Shown here: positions 34,218 through 44,825 of the stretch, piece by piece
Numbering within the stretch: the first letter of the stretch is position 1
How the letters are laid out: the number at the start of each line of letters is the position of its first letter
Origin: an uncultured Oscillospiraceae bacterium
GTDB taxonomy: Bacteria; Bacillota; Clostridia; Oscillospirales; Oscillospiraceae
DNA: 64,000 nt
Reading direction: 5' to 3'
Assembly (NCBI GenBank): GCA_900763705.1
Contig: CAAFLG010000050.1
Location: 25,202 to 89,201, forward strand
Position numbers and translations under genes: made by a program
Notes under the pieces: model-generated
Database searches by the model: none
The model's input: the letters and a program-made list of their open reading frames with translations, nothing else
What the model was told of the DNA's origin: nothing

Positions 34218-37200
34218 TTACTTGAAGTAACGCACCGCCGAGGTGAACAGCTCCATCTCGTAGCGTCCGGGGACGTTGCGGTAAAGCTGCGTACCGATGC
34301 GCTCAGTATGCCCCATTTTGCCCAGCACGCGGCCATCGGGCGAAGTGATGCCTTCGATGGCGCAGATCGAACCGTTGGGGTTGAATGCTGCATCCATTGT
34401 AGCACACCCGTCAAGGTCTACGTACTGCGTGGCGATCTGGCCGTTGGCGGCAAGGGTCTTGACAAGCTCCTCCGAGGCAAGGAAGCGGCCCTCGCCGTGG
34501 GAAATGGGCACGGTGTAGACGTCACCGACCTTCGTGCCCGCAAGCCACGGGGACTTGTTGGAGCACACGCGCGTGCGCACGAGGCGGGACTGGTGGCGGC
34601 CGATGACGTTGTAGGTGAGCGTCGGGCAGCCCGAATCGGTATCCATGATCTTGCCGTAGGGCACAAGGCCGAGCTTGATGAGCGCCTGGAAGCCGTTGCA
34701 GATGCCGAGCATCAAGCCGTCGCGCTGCTCGAGGAGCGCGGTGATCTGCTCCTTGACGGCGGCGTTGCGGAAGAAGGCCGTGATGAGCTTGGCGCTGCCG
34801 TCCGGCTCGTCGCCGCCGGAGAAGCCGCCGGGAACGACGATGATCTGGCTCTCGCCCACGGCCTTGGCAAAGCGCTCCACGCTATCGGCAACGTCGGCGC
34901 TTGTGAGGTTGCGGATGATGAAGGGCTCGGCGTCCGCGCCCGCTTCCATCAGCGCGCGCTTGGTGTCGTACTCGCAGTTCGTGCCGGGGAAGACGGGGAT
35001 GAGCGCCTTGGGACACGCCAGCTTGATCGCGGGCGCAGCGCGCGTCTCCGCCTCGCAGGAGAACGGCTCCACCGTGCCGGTCTTCTCGGTCTTGGTGGGG
35101 TAGACCTCTTCGAGCACGGCGTCGTTCAGCACGGCAAGCTCTTCGATCGAGGCGCTGTCCGCGCCGAGGACGATGGTCTTTTCCGCCGTGGTCGCGCCGA
35201 TGCGCACAGCGCCGGACACGTCCTCATTGAGCTCAGCGATGATCGCGCCGGGCATGGGCGCAAACCAGTCGAGCGCGGTCTTTTCGGCGGCAAAGCCGAT
35301 CTCGTTGCCGAGCGACATCTTGAAGACGGCCTCGGCAAGGCCGTTTTCGACCGCCCATGCGCTCTCGACCTTGCCCGCGCGGGCGAGCGCGGTGAAGCGC
35401 TCCCACGCAGATTTCTGCTCCTCCGCCGTTTCGCCGGAGAAGAGGTACACGCCGTGGCCGGCTTTCTTGAAGTCGGTCGTCACGATCTCGCTTGCAAGCG
35501 CCGGTGCAACGGCGAAGGAGATGAGCGTGGGCGGCACGTCATGGTCAAGGAAGGTGCCGGACATGGAGTCCTTGCCGCCGATGGCGGCGGCGCCCAGCTC
35601 GAGCTGGGCATCGAGCGCACCGAGCAGCGCGGAGAAGGGCTTGCCCCAGCGCGCGGGCTCGCTGCGGAGCTTTTCAAAGAATTCCTGAAGGGAAAGATAG
35701 GCCTTGTGATAGTCCGCACCGGCGGCGACGATCTTTGCAACCGAGGTGTAGACCGCGCCGCGCGCGCCCGTGTAGGGGTCGGCGCTCATCGCGTCGGGGT
35801 CGCAGCCCCATGCCATGACGCTTCCCTGCTCGGTCGTATTGCCCGGCAGCACCGGCAGCAGCGCCGCCATCGCCTGCGAGGGGCTGCGCTGCGTCTTGCC
35901 GCCAAAGGGCATGAGCAGCGTGAACGCGCCGACGGTGGAGTCAAAGCGCTCGGTGAGGCCGCGGCGGGACGCGCTCTTGAGGCTGCCCGCCATCTCGCGC
36001 AGCGTCCCGGGCGCGGAGACTGCCGCGCTCTTTTTCGCCTCGACCGCAACGCTTGCGTGCTTCGTCGCGCCGTTCGTGTCGAGGAAGGCGCGAGAGAGGT
36101 CGGCGATCGTCTCGCCGCGCCAGCGCATGACCATACGGGGGCTTTCGGTGACGACTGCAACGCGGTAGGCTTCGAGATTCTCGTTCTGCGCGGCGGCGAT
36201 GAACTTCTCTTCATCCTCCGGCGCAACGACGACCGCCATGCGCTCCTGCGATTCGGAGATCGCAAGCTCGGTGCCGTCCAGACCCTCGTACTTCTTGCGC
36301 ACGGCGTCGAGATTGATCTCGAGACCGTCGGCAAGCTCGCCGATGGCGACGGACACGCCGCCCGCGCCAAAGTCGTTGCAGCGCTTGATGAGGCGCGTCA
36401 CCTCGCCGTCGCGGAAGAGGCGCTGGATCTTGCGCTCTTCGGGCGCGTTGCCCTTCTGCACCTCGCTCGCCATGGTGGTGAGGGATTTTAGGTCATGGCT
36501 CTTCGACGAGCCGGTCGCGCCGCCGATGCCGTCGCGGCCCGTGCGGCCGCCGAGCAGGATGACAACATCGCCCGGGGCGGGACGCTCGCGCACAACGTTA
36601 TTGGCAGGCGCCGCGGCGACGACCGCGCCGCACTCAAGTCTCTTGGCGATGTAGCCCTCGTGGTAAAGCTCGGCGACATGGCCGGTGGCAAGGCCGATCT
36701 GGTTGCCGTAGGAGGAGTAACCCGCCGCCGCGGTCTGCGCGAGCTTTCGCTGGGGGAGCTTTCCGGGAATGGTCTCGGCAAGGGTCTTTCTCGGGTCGCC
36801 GCCGCCCGTCACGCGCATCGCCTGATGGACGTAAGCACGTCCCGAGAGCGGGTCGCGGATGCAGCCGCCGATGCAGGTAGCCGCGCCGCCGAAGGGCTCG
36901 ATCTCGGTGGGGTGGTTGTGCGTTTCGTTCTTGAACATCAACAGCCAATCCTGCTCCTCGCCGTTCACCTTGGCGGGCACGTGGATGGAGCAGGCGTTGA
37001 TCTCCTCGCTCTCGTCGAGTTCAGGCAGCAAGCTGCGCTTTTTGAGGGTCTTGGTGCCGATGGTCGCAATGTCCATGAGCGTCTGGGGACGCTTGGCGGC
37101 CTTCTCCGCGCCGTAGACCTCCTCGCGCGCGGCGAGATAGCGCTCATACGCGCCCTTGACGGCGGGATCGTCGATCGTGATCTCATCAAGATGCGTGGAG

Positions 37201-37886
37201 AAGGTCGTGTGGCGGCAGTGGTCGGACCAGTAGGTATCGACCACGCGCACTTCGGTCACACTGGGGTTGCGGTGCTCTTCGTCGCGAAAGTACTCCTGCA
37301 GGGTCTTGAGGTCGTCAAGGTCCATGGCAAGGCCCATGGAGGAAAGGAGCGCGGTGAGCGCGGCCTCATCCATCGCGGTAAAGCCCTCGACCGAAGCGAC
37401 GCTCTTGGGCTCGGAAAGGTTCTCAGCGAGCGTCTCGGGCTTTGCAAGCGAGGCCTCGCGGCTCTCGACGGGGTTGATGACATAGCGCTTGACGGCCTCA
37501 ACGTCGGCATCGGAAAGCGTGCCGTAGAGCGCATAGACCTTCGCCGTGCGGATGCGCGGGCGCTCGCCCTGGCTCAAAAGCTGGATGCACTGGGCCGCGC
37601 TGTCGGCGCGCTGGTCGAACTGGCCGGGCAGCGGCTCGACGGCGAAGGCGGCGGCAGCGCCGGAAACGTCGGCCTCCTCGCTCGTCAGGTCGAGCTGCGG
37701 CTCGGAAAAGACGGTGGTGCAGGCATAGTCAAAAAGGTCTTTGTCCATGCCCTCGGCGTCGTAGCGGTTCCAGATGCGAACGTTTGTTAGACCCGTGAGG
37801 TTCAGAAACGAGCGGCAGTCGGACAGCAGGCTCGCACACTCGGGCGCAAGTCCGGGCTTTTTCTCCACGCAGACTCTATATACCAT
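34218..37886 (-). CDS. purL: Phosphoribosylformylglycinamidine synthase (large single-chain PurL)
   Basis: 1222 residues: FGAM synthase core repeated in two halves (DTYWSDHCRHTTFSTHL, ETHNHPTEIEPFGGAATCIGG, GGKDSMSGTF) and a C-terminal class I glutamine amidotransferase from about 960 (IPVFPGTNCEYDTKRA, IVVPGGFSGGDEPDG, nucleophile GICNGFQAL, and HGEGRF). Makes FGAM from FGAR, glutamine and ATP. Unlike PurF nearby, the glutaminase residues are intact. Its ATG shares an A with the purD stop (TAATG). Confidence 0.95.
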   Translation of the reverse strand: MVYRVCVEKKPGLAPECASLLSDCRSFLNLTGLTNVRIWNRYDAEGMDKDLFDYACTTVFSEPQLDLTSEEADVSGAAAAFAVEPLPGQFDQRADSAAQCIQLLSQGERPRIRTAKVYALYGTLSDADVEAVKRYVINPVESREASLAKPETLAENLSEPKSVASVEGFTAMDEAALTALLSSMGLAMDLDDLKTLQEYFRDEEHRNPSVTEVRVVDTYWSDHCRHTTFSTHLDEITIDDPAVKGAYERYLAAREEVYGAEKAAKRPQTLMDIATIGTKTLKKRSLLPELDESEEINACSIHVPAKVNGEEQDWLLMFKNETHNHPTEIEPFGGAATCIGGCIRDPLSGRAYVHQAMRVTGGGDPRKTLAETIPGKLPQRKLAQTAAAGYSSYGNQIGLATGHVAELYHEGYIAKRLECGAVVAAAPANNVVRERPAPGDVVILLGGRTGRDGIGGATGSSKSHDLKSLTTMASEVQKGNAPEERKIQRLFRDGEVTRLIKRCNDFGAGGVSVAIGELADGLEINLDAVRKKYEGLDGTELAISESQERMAVVVAPEDEEKFIAAAQNENLEAYRVAVVTESPRMVMRWRGETIADLSRAFLDTNGATKHASVAVEAKKSAAVSAPGTLREMAGSLKSASRRGLTERFDSTVGAFTLLMPFGGKTQRSPSQAMAALLPVLPGNTTEQGSVMAWGCDPDAMSADPYTGARGAVYTSVAKIVAAGADYHKAYLSLQEFFEKLRSEPARWGKPFSALLGALDAQLELGAAAIGGKDSMSGTFLDHDVPPTLISFAVAPALASEIVTTDFKKAGHGVYLFSGETAEEQKSAWERFTALARAGKVESAWAVENGLAEAVFKMSLGNEIGFAAEKTALDWFAPMPGAIIAELNEDVSGAVRIGATTAEKTIVLGADSASIEELAVLNDAVLEEVYPTKTEKTGTVEPFSCEAETRAAPAIKLACPKALIPVFPGTNCEYDTKRALMEAGADAEPFIIRNLTSADVADSVERFAKAVGESQIIVVPGGFSGGDEPDGSAKLITAFFRNAAVKEQITALLEQRDGLMLGICNGFQALIKLGLVPYGKIMDTDSGCPTLTYNVIGRHQSRLVRTRVCSNKSPWLAGTKVGDVYTVPISHGEGRFLASEELVKTLAANGQIATQYVDLDGCATMDAAFNPNGSICAIEGITSPDGRVLGKMGHTERIGTQLYRNVPGRYEMELFTSAVRYFK

Positions 37887-39163
37887 TATTCTTTCTCCTT
37901 CTGCGCGGCAAGGGCCTTGCGGCCGATGTCGCTGCGGCAGTATTTGTTGGCAAATTCCACTTCGCCGGCAAGTCGGTAGGCCTCCTGCACGGCGCGCTCA
38001 AGCGTGGGCGCGACGGCGGTGACGCCGAGCACGCGCCCGCCCGCGGTCAGGAGCCTGTCTCCGTCTTTTTTCGCGCCCGCGACATAGGTGTGCGCGGCGG
38101 CCTCTTTGCTCATCGTGATGGCAAAGCCGCTCTCGTACTTCTTGGGGTAGCCCTCGGAGGCGAGGACGACGCAGCAGGCGGAATCGGTCGAAAACTCGAC
38201 GGCGGCATCCTTGAGCGTTCCGTTCGTCGTGGCCTGCATGACGCTCAGCAGGTCAGAGGAAAGCAGCGGCAGCACGACCTGCGTTTCGGGGTCGCCGAAG
38301 CGGCAGTTGTACTCCACGACCTTGGGGCCGTTCTTTGTGAGCATGAGGCCGAAATAAAGGCAGCCCTTGAAAGGACGGCCCTCGGCCTTCATCGCGCGGA
38401 TGGTGGGCAGGAAGATCGTCTCCATGCACGTCTCCGCAATCTCCTCCGTATAGTAGGGGTTCGGCGCGATCGTGCCCATGCCGCCGGTGTTGGGGCCCTT
38501 GTCGCCGTCGAGGGCGCACTTGTGGTCCATCGAGGACACCATGGGGATGACCGTTTCACCGTCGGTAAAGCTCAGAACGGAGACCTCGGGGCCTTCCATG
38601 AATTCCTCGATGACAACGCGCGCACCGCTCTGACCGAAGGCCTTGTCCTCGATCATGGAGCGGACGGCGGCCTTCGCCTCCTCGACCGTCTGCGCGACGA
38701 CGACGCCCTTGCCGAGCGCGAGTCCGTCCGCCTTGACGACGATGGGCGCGCCCTGCGCCTCAATATAGGCGCAGGCGGCCTCCACCTCGGTGAAAAGCTC
38801 GTACTTCGCCGTGGGGATGCCGTACTTTTTCATCAGATCCTTGGAAAAGGCCTTGCTCGCCTCGATGACGGCGGCCTTTTTGTCGGGGCCGAAGCAGGGG
38901 ATCCCCGCCTCGCTCAGCGCGTCCACCGCGCCGAGGGCCAGGGGATCGTCCGGCGCGACAACGGCGTAGTCGATCCCGTGCGCCTTGGCAAACTCGACCT
39001 GCGCGGGGATGTCCTTTGCGCCGATCTCCGGCACGCAGACCGCGTCGGCGGCGATGCCGCCGTTACCGGGCAGGCAGTAAATTTCCTCAACTGCGGGATT
39101 TTCTTTTAACTTCTTGATAATGGCGTGTTCGCGGCCTCCGCCGCCGATGACCATGAGTTTCAT
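37886..39163 (-). CDS. purD: Phosphoribosylamine-glycine ligase (GAR synthetase)
   Basis: 425 residues, ATP-grasp enzyme: MKLMVIGGGGREHAIIKKL, YCLPGNGGIAADAVCV, VVKADGLALGKGVVV, MDHKCALDGDKGPNTGGMGTI and EYNCRFGDPETQVVLPLL. Joins phosphoribosylamine and glycine. Follows the AICAR transformylase gene after 17 bases and overlaps purL. Confidence 0.96.
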   Translation of the reverse strand: MKLMVIGGGGREHAIIKKLKENPAVEEIYCLPGNGGIAADAVCVPEIGAKDIPAQVEFAKAHGIDYAVVAPDDPLALGAVDALSEAGIPCFGPDKKAAVIEASKAFSKDLMKKYGIPTAKYELFTEVEAACAYIEAQGAPIVVKADGLALGKGVVVAQTVEEAKAAVRSMIEDKAFGQSGARVVIEEFMEGPEVSVLSFTDGETVIPMVSSMDHKCALDGDKGPNTGGMGTIAPNPYYTEEIAETCMETIFLPTIRAMKAEGRPFKGCLYFGLMLTKNGPKVVEYNCRFGDPETQVVLPLLSSDLLSVMQATTNGTLKDAAVEFSTDSACCVVLASEGYPKKYESGFAITMSKEAAAHTYVAGAKKDGDRLLTAGGRVLGVTAVAPTLERAVQEAYRLAGEVEFANKYCRSDIGRKALAAQKEKE

Positions 39164-39180
39164 TCGTTTCGTTCCTCCTT

Positions 39181-40359
39181 TTAGTGATGGAACAATCTCT
39201 GTCCGGTAAAGGCCATGGTGATGCCGTATTTATTCGCGGTCTCGATGACGTTGTCGTCGCGGATCGAGCCGCCGGGTTCAACAATGTAGGAAACGCCGCT
39301 CTTTCTCGCGCGCTCAACATTGTCGCCAAAGGGGAAGAAGGCGTCGGAGCCGACGGTCACGCCGCTCTGGCGCGCGATCCATTCCTTGCGCTCCTGCGCG
39401 CTCAGCGCCTCGGGGCGCTCCTTGAAGACGCGCTGCCACGCGCCGTCAGCAAGCACATCCTCACACTCGTCGGAGATGTAGACATCGATGGCGTTGTCGC
39501 GGTCAGGACGGCGGATGCCGTCCACAAACGGCAGGGCAAGCACCTTCGGGTGGCGGCGGAGATACCAGTTGTCCGCCTTGCTGCCGGCAAGACGCGTGCA
39601 GTGGATGCGGCTCTGCTGGCCGGCGCCGACGCCGATGGTCTGGCCGTCCTTGGCATAGCAGACGGAGTTCGACTGCGTGTATTTGAGCGTAATGAGCGAA
39701 ACGATCATGTCGCGCTTCGCGTCATCGGGAAGATTCTTATTCTCGGTGACGATGTTCTCCAAAAGGGATTCGTCGATCTTGAAGTTGTTGCGTCCCTGCT
39801 CGAAGGTGACGCCGAAAACGTCCTTCTGCTCCTGCGGGGCGGGAACGTAGGCAGGGTCGATCTGCACGATGTTGTACTTGCCGCCCTTTTTCGTCTTCAG
39901 GATGGCGAGCGCCTCCTCGCTGAACGAGGGGGCGATGATGCCGTCGGAGACTTCGCCCTTGAGATACTCGGCGGTGGCGGCGTCGCACTCGTCGGAGAGC
40001 GCCGCCCAGTCGCCGTAGGAGCAGAGGCGGTCCGCGCCGCGGGCGCGGATATAGGCGCAGGCGACGGGCGAAAGGGCCGCGTCAGGCTCGACAAAATAGA
40101 TCTTTTTGTCCACCTCGTCGAGCGGCAGGCCGAGCGCCGCGCCCGCGGGGGAAACGTGCTTGAAGCTCGCCGCGGCGGGAAGTCCCGTCGCCTCCTTTAG
40201 CTCGCGCACGAGCTGGAAGGAGTTAAAGGCGTCGAGCAGGTTGATGTAGCCGGGCTTACCGTTCAGAACGGTGAAGGGCAGGTCGCCGCCGTCTTTCATA
40301 AAGACGCGCGCGGGCTTCTGGTTGGGATTGCAGCCGTACTTGAGTTCAAGCTCGTTCAT
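39181..40359 (-). CDS. purH: AICAR transformylase (stand-alone, lacks IMP cyclohydrolase domain)
   Basis: 392 residues corresponding to the transformylase half of PurH only: LKYGCNPNQKPARV at the N-terminus, catalytic Lys-His in AASFKHVSPAGAAL, YTQSNSVCYAKDGQTIGVGAGQQSRIHCTRLAG and SDAFFPFGDNVERARKSGVSYIVEPGGSIRDD at the C-terminus. Formylates AICAR with 10-formyl-THF to FAICAR. The usual N-terminal MGS-like cyclohydrolase domain is absent; the preceding gene supplies it as a separate protein. Confidence 0.93.
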   Translation of the reverse strand: MNELELKYGCNPNQKPARVFMKDGGDLPFTVLNGKPGYINLLDAFNSFQLVRELKEATGLPAAASFKHVSPAGAALGLPLDEVDKKIYFVEPDAALSPVACAYIRARGADRLCSYGDWAALSDECDAATAEYLKGEVSDGIIAPSFSEEALAILKTKKGGKYNIVQIDPAYVPAPQEQKDVFGVTFEQGRNNFKIDESLLENIVTENKNLPDDAKRDMIVSLITLKYTQSNSVCYAKDGQTIGVGAGQQSRIHCTRLAGSKADNWYLRRHPKVLALPFVDGIRRPDRDNAIDVYISDECEDVLADGAWQRVFKERPEALSAQERKEWIARQSGVTVGSDAFFPFGDNVERARKSGVSYIVEPGGSIRDDNVIETANKYGITMAFTGQRLFHH

Positions 40360-40369
40360 ATCATTCTCC

Positions 40370-41002
40370 TCACTCGCCTAAATTCTTGTTGAACAGCTTC
40401 ACTTCGCCGTTCACGTTTGCATAAAGGGACACCTTGTTGTCCGCGTTGAGCGCCGCCCAGACCTCCTCGGGAGAGGGGACGCTCACCTCCATCGGCTCGC
40501 CGGCGAAGGTCGGCAGCGGGCTGCCGTCGCCCTGATAGGTGCTGATGAAGTAGGCCTTATTGTCGTCGCAGCCCTCGTAGCAGAAGAACTCGCGAAGGCA
40601 CCGGCCGTCCTTGTGCTTTAAGATGGACATCTCGAAGGTGCCGTCCTCGTGGATGATCGCGGAGATGCGCGGCGTCCAGTTCGGGCCGTCGGGCTCATAT
40701 TCGCGCGTCATGAGGCCGCGGCGAAAGTCGCCGTGCTCGCAGATGGTGTCGGTCTGGTCGCCGTTCGTCACGACGAGGTCACTCCCCATCGTGCGCACGG
40801 GATGGTAGATGATGAGGCTGGGGTCTGCAAGCTTGGCAGGGTCGTGCGCCTCGGTGCGGATGCCGTCCTCGGTCTTTACGAAGACGCGATTGCGGCTGTT
40901 CTCGCTGCGGCCCATGATGAAGTAATACACGCGGTCCTTTCCGACCAGAATTCCTCGGCCGGGATAGGAGGTGTTTCGTAAAAATTCCAGAAAATCGACC
41001 AT
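40370..41002 (-). CDS. purO: IMP cyclohydrolase, PurO type
   Basis: 210 residues, recognised by YPGRGILVGKDRVYYFIMGRSENSRNRVF and RTEAHDPAKLADPSLIIYHPVR, which are typical of the stand-alone cyclohydrolase family first known from archaea. It closes FAICAR to IMP. Position between purN and the transformylase-only purH fits exactly. AAGGAGAA precedes the ATG, and purN ends two bases upstream. Confidence 0.9.
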   Translation of the reverse strand: MVDFLEFLRNTSYPGRGILVGKDRVYYFIMGRSENSRNRVFVKTEDGIRTEAHDPAKLADPSLIIYHPVRTMGSDLVVTNGDQTDTICEHGDFRRGLMTREYEPDGPNWTPRISAIIHEDGTFEMSILKHKDGRCLREFFCYEGCDDNKAYFISTYQGDGSPLPTFAGEPMEVSVPSPEEVWAALNADNKVSLYANVNGEVKLFNKNLGE

Positions 41003-41004
41003 GG

Positions 41005-41619
41005 TCAGTTCTCCTTTTCAGCTTCTGCGATCTCGCGGCAGACGATCTCCGCCGCGCGCGGCAGGAGCTGCCATTCGGCCTGCTCCATCACGCGGCGCTG
41101 CAAAACCTCGGGCGTGTCGCCCGGCTCGATCTCCACCGCCTTTTGCAGCAGGATCTCGCCGCCGTCGGGGATCTCGTTGACGAAATGCACCGTTGCGCCC
41201 GTGACCTTCACGCCGCGCGCGAGCGCGGCCTCGTGCACCTTGAGACCATACATTCCCTTGCCGCAGAACGACGGGATGAGGGAGGGATGCACATTCAGGA
41301 TGCGGCGCGGCCACTTTTTCGTAAAATTCTCGCTCAGGATGCTCAAAAAGCCCGCCAGCACGATCACATCAATGCGGTATGCGGCAAGCAACTGCTCGAT
41401 GGCGCTTTCAAAGTCCTGTTGGATGAGGCTCGAGGGCACGGTGCGCGCGGGGACGTTCGCCGTCTTCGCGCGCTCGAGCGCGTAAGCGCCCGCCTGCGAG
41501 GAAACGACGAGCGCGATCTCGCCGTGCGGCAGCTCGCCGCGCGCCTGCGTGTCGAGCAGCGCCTGCAGGTTCGTGCCGCCGCCGGAAACAAAAACGGCGA
41601 TGCGCGCGCGGCTTAGCAT
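41005..41619 (-). CDS. purN: Phosphoribosylglycinamide formyltransferase
   Basis: 204 residues: [56 protein letters not shown] (catalytic Asn/His) and [21 protein letters not shown]. Formylates GAR using 10-formyl-THF. Its start overlaps the purM stop by seven bases. The N-terminal Met-Leu-Ser precedes the canonical strand, with no better start nearby. Confidence 0.95.
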   Translation of the reverse strand: MLSRARIAVFVSGGGTNLQALLDTQARGELPHGEIALVVSSQAGAYALERAKTANVPARTVPSSLIQQDFESAIEQLLAAYRIDVIVLAGFLSILSENFTKKWPRRILNVHPSLIPSFCGKGMYGLKVHEAALARGVKVTGATVHFVNEIPDGGEILLQKAVEIEPGDTPEVLQRRVMEQAEWQLLPRAAEIVCREIAEAEKEN

Positions 41620-42650
41620 AAGGTGACCTTCTCTTCCCCGCTCACGATCTCACCGATGACATAGGCATCCTGGCCGTTCTCCTTGAGCGCGGCGATGGCG
41701 CGGTCGGCGTCTTCCTTCGCGGCGATGAGCGTCATGCCGGTGCCCATGTTGTAGGTGTTGAACATATCATGCTCGGAGATATTGCCCATGCGCTGGAGCA
41801 TCGTGAAGATGGGCGGGATGCGCAGCGCGGACTTTTCGATCTTGGCGCACAGGCCGTCGGGGATGCAGCGGGGGATGTTTTCATAGAAGCCGCCGCCGGT
41901 GATGTGGCTCACACCGTTGATCTTCGCCTGTTCCATCGCGGCAAGGACGGGCTTTACATAGATCTTGGTCGGGCGCAGCAGCTCCTCGCCGAGCGTGCAG
42001 CCGAGTTCCTCAATGTAGGCGCCAAGGTTCGCGTGCTCCACGTTGAAGACCTTGCGCACGAGGGAATAGCCGTTGGAGTGGATGCCGCTCGAGGGAAGGG
42101 CGATCACAACATCGCCCGCCTTCATGCGGTTATGGTCGATGATCTTCTCGCGGTCGACAATGCCGACGGCAAAGCCAGCAAGATCGTAATCGTCGGCAGC
42201 CATGGTGCCGGGGTGCTCGGCGGTCTCGCCGCCGATGAGCGCACAGCCGGACTGCACGCAGCCCTCGGCCACGCCGGAGACGAGCGTTGCAACCTTCTCC
42301 GGCTCGTTCTTGCCGATGGCAATGTAGTCGAGGAAGAAGATGGGCTTTGCACCGCAGCAGATGATGTCGTTGACGCACATGGCAACGCAGTCGATGCCGA
42401 CGGTGTCGTGCTTGTCCACAAGCTGCGCGATGCGCTGCTTGGTGCCAACACCGTCCGTGCCGGAGACGAGCACCGGCTCCTTCATGCCGGCGATGTCAGG
42501 TGCGAACAGACCGCCGAAACCGCCGAGGTCGGACACGACGCCCGGGATCATCGTGCGCTGCACGTGCTTTTTCATCAGTTTGACGCCCTTGTAGCCCGCC
42601 TCGATGTCAACGCCAGCGGCCGCGTATGCTTCCGAATGAGAAATGCCCAT
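41613..42650 (-). CDS. purM: Phosphoribosylformylglycinamidine cyclo-ligase (AIR synthetase)
   Basis: 345 residues: [68 protein letters not shown] and [13 protein letters not shown]. Closes FGAM to AIR. ATG 42650 has AAGGAA upstream and lies four bases after purF ends; a longer frame to 42728 would overlap purF extensively and is rejected. Confidence 0.95.
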   Translation of the reverse strand: MGISHSEAYAAAGVDIEAGYKGVKLMKKHVQRTMIPGVVSDLGGFGGLFAPDIAGMKEPVLVSGTDGVGTKQRIAQLVDKHDTVGIDCVAMCVNDIICCGAKPIFFLDYIAIGKNEPEKVATLVSGVAEGCVQSGCALIGGETAEHPGTMAADDYDLAGFAVGIVDREKIIDHNRMKAGDVVIALPSSGIHSNGYSLVRKVFNVEHANLGAYIEELGCTLGEELLRPTKIYVKPVLAAMEQAKINGVSHITGGGFYENIPRCIPDGLCAKIEKSALRIPPIFTMLQRMGNISEHDMFNTYNMGTGMTLIAAKEDADRAIAALKENGQDAYVIGEIVSGEEKVTLC

Positions 42651-42654
42651 ATTG

Positions 42655-44079
42655 TTATTCCTTTCCGGTCCAGCAATAGGTGCAGACCTGTTCCCTGTCA
42701 ATACCGATCGCCTCCAACATTCCCTCAAGGGACTGGTAGGACAGCGAATCGAAGCCGAACTGCTCGCAGATGGCGTGCAGCAGGCACTTTCCGCGTTCGC
42801 AGCTGCTGTCGGCGTATTCTTCCAGATGCTTTTGCCCCTCGTTGCCCTCCAGCTCCTGCACCATGCGGCGCGCCAGCAGGTCCATGGGACTGTTGCCGCG
42901 CGAAAAGTTCAGGTAACGGCAGGGATACATAATGGGCGGGCAGGCCGAGCGCATGTGCACTTCCGACGCGCCGGCGCTGTATAGAAACTCGACCGTTTCA
43001 CGAAGCTGCGTGCCGCGCACGATGGAGTCGTCCACAAAGAGGAGCTTCTTGCCCTCGATCAGCTCCGGCACGGGGATCTGCTTCATGCGCGCCACTCTGC
43101 TGCGCACCTGCTGATCCTCGGGCATGAACGAGCGCGGCCACGTCGGGGTATACTTGACGAAGGGGCGCGCAAGGGGCTTGCCGCTCTGGTTGGCATAGCC
43201 CATGGCGTGCGGCACGCCGGAATCCGGCACGCCGGCGACGAAGTCAACATCGGGCACGCCGCCGCGCTCCGCCTCGTCGCGCGCCATGATCGCGCCGTTG
43301 CGATAGCGCATCAGCTCGACGTTCACGCCCTCGTAGTTGGAGTTTGGATAGCCGTAATAGGTCCAGAGGAAGGCACAGATCTTCATCTGCTTGCCCGCAG
43401 GCGAGAGCGTTTCAAAGCCTCTCGCGTTCAGGCGGACGATCTCTCTGGGTCCAAGCTCATAGGCATCCTGATAGTCGAGCTTATGGTAGGCAAAGGACTC
43501 GAACGACACGCAGTAGCCGTCCTCGCGCTGACCGATGAGCACAGGAAGACGGCCCATGCTGTCTCTCGCGGCGATGATCTCGCCGTCTTCCGTGAGGATG
43601 AGGATCGTCATGGAGCCGTCGATGACCTCCTGGGCGTGGAGAATGCCGGAGGCAAGGTCGTCCTTCTGGTTGATGAGCGCGGCGGTCAGCTCGGTGACAT
43701 TCACGCGGCCGCTGCTCAGCGTGAGGAACTGCTGGCCCTTTTCGGAGAGATAGTCCTGCACCAGCTCGTCGGCATTGTTGATAATGCCGACCGTTACGAT
43801 GGCGTAGAGGCCCAGATGCGAGCGCACGAGCAGCGGCTGGGGGTCGCTGTCGCTGATGCAGCCGAGGCCCGCGTGACCGCGGAAGTCCGCAAGATCGCGC
43901 TCGAACTTCGTCCGGAAGGGCGTGTTCTCAATATTATGGATCTGCCGCTGGAAGCCCTCTTCCTTGTCAAAGAGAACCATACCACCCCGGCGTGTGCCGA
44001 GGTGGGAATGGTAATCCGTGCCGAAAAAGACGTCCAGGGCGACATTGCGGTCAGATACCGCGCCAAAAAAGCCGCCCAT
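42655..44079 (-). CDS. purF: PurF-family amidophosphoribosyltransferase with degenerate glutaminase site
   Basis: 474 residues. The PRPP transferase half is intact ([19 protein letters not shown]), as are the Cys positions that bind the 4Fe-4S cluster in B. subtilis PurF ([13 protein letters not shown] and the C-terminal VCTYCW). The N-terminal Ntn-hydrolase half begins [20 protein letters not shown]: the essential Cys after the initiator Met is Gly, and no Cys occurs before about residue 74. The other glutaminase motifs are also altered (RRGG for the RGQ/E-D motif, VGIINN for HNGN). Start shared with the purC stop (TAATG). It sits where purF belongs, so it may use free ammonia or a separate glutaminase; inference. 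Confidence 0.85.
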   Translation of the reverse strand: MGGFFGAVSDRNVALDVFFGTDYHSHLGTRRGGMVLFDKEEGFQRQIHNIENTPFRTKFERDLADFRGHAGLGCISDSDPQPLLVRSHLGLYAIVTVGIINNADELVQDYLSEKGQQFLTLSSGRVNVTELTAALINQKDDLASGILHAQEVIDGSMTILILTEDGEIIAARDSMGRLPVLIGQREDGYCVSFESFAYHKLDYQDAYELGPREIVRLNARGFETLSPAGKQMKICAFLWTYYGYPNSNYEGVNVELMRYRNGAIMARDEAERGGVPDVDFVAGVPDSGVPHAMGYANQSGKPLARPFVKYTPTWPRSFMPEDQQVRSRVARMKQIPVPELIEGKKLLFVDDSIVRGTQLRETVEFLYSAGASEVHMRSACPPIMYPCRYLNFSRGNSPMDLLARRMVQELEGNEGQKHLEEYADSSCERGKCLLHAICEQFGFDSLSYQSLEGMLEAIGIDREQVCTYCWTGKE

Positions 44080-44759
44080 TACGCAAAGAACAGCTCAGAG
44101 AGCGTCATGGGATCGATGTACTTGCCGTCGCGGTAAACGCGCATGTTGCCCGAGGAGATCTCGTCGATGAGCATCACGCTGCCGTCGGGCGCGTAGCCGT
44201 ACTCAAACTTGATGTCGTAGAGGACAAGGCCCTTCTCGCTCAGGTCGTCGGCAACGATCTTGGTGATCTTCTGCGTCATGGCCTTGATCTCGTCGTACTG
44301 CTGCTCGGTCATGACGTTCAGCGCCGCGAGCGCGTCCTTCGTCACGAGGGGATCGCCCAGCGCGTCGTTCTTGAAGGTCATTTCGACATAGGAGGGAAGA
44401 TCCGCGCCCTCTTCGATGTACTCGCCGTAGCGGCGGCGGAAGCTGCCCACCGCCTTGAGACGGCAGATGACCTCGAGGCCGTGACCGAAGACCTTCGCGG
44501 GCAGGACCTCCATCGTGGTCTCCTTCAGGTCGGCGGAGACAAAGTGGGTGCGGATGCCGGCGGCGTTGATCTTTTCAAAGAAGTGCTTGGTCATGCGCAG
44601 GTTGACGTTGCCCACGCCCTCGATGGTCAGACCCACGCTGTTCTCGCCCGGATCGAACACACCGTCCTTGCCGGTGCAGTCATCCTTGAACTTGAGAAGG
44701 TAGTTGCCGTTGTCCAGTGCGTACACGTTCTTGGTCTTTCCGGTGTAAACGAGTTTCAT
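44079..44759 (-). CDS. purC: SAICAR synthetase
   Basis: 226 residues: [52 protein letters not shown] and [31 protein letters not shown]. Condenses CAIR with aspartate. A small hairpin (GATC..GATC) sits in the 66-base gap after purE, and AAAGGAG precedes the ATG. Confidence 0.95.
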   Translation of the reverse strand: MKLVYTGKTKNVYALDNGNYLLKFKDDCTGKDGVFDPGENSVGLTIEGVGNVNLRMTKHFFEKINAAGIRTHFVSADLKETTMEVLPAKVFGHGLEVICRLKAVGSFRRRYGEYIEEGADLPSYVEMTFKNDALGDPLVTKDALAALNVMTEQQYDEIKAMTQKITKIVADDLSEKGLVLYDIKFEYGYAPDGSVMLIDEISSGNMRVYRDGKYIDPMTLSELFFA

Positions 44760-44825
44760 TGTCTAATCTCCTTTAAAATAATAGATGATCAATTGTTGTT
44801 TGATCGGTAATGCTTTTTGTTTTGC

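Noticed and set aside
34308..36491. A 727-codon plus-strand frame opposite purL
   Set aside because: Antisense shadow of the well-conserved PurL; no ribosome site or domain signature.
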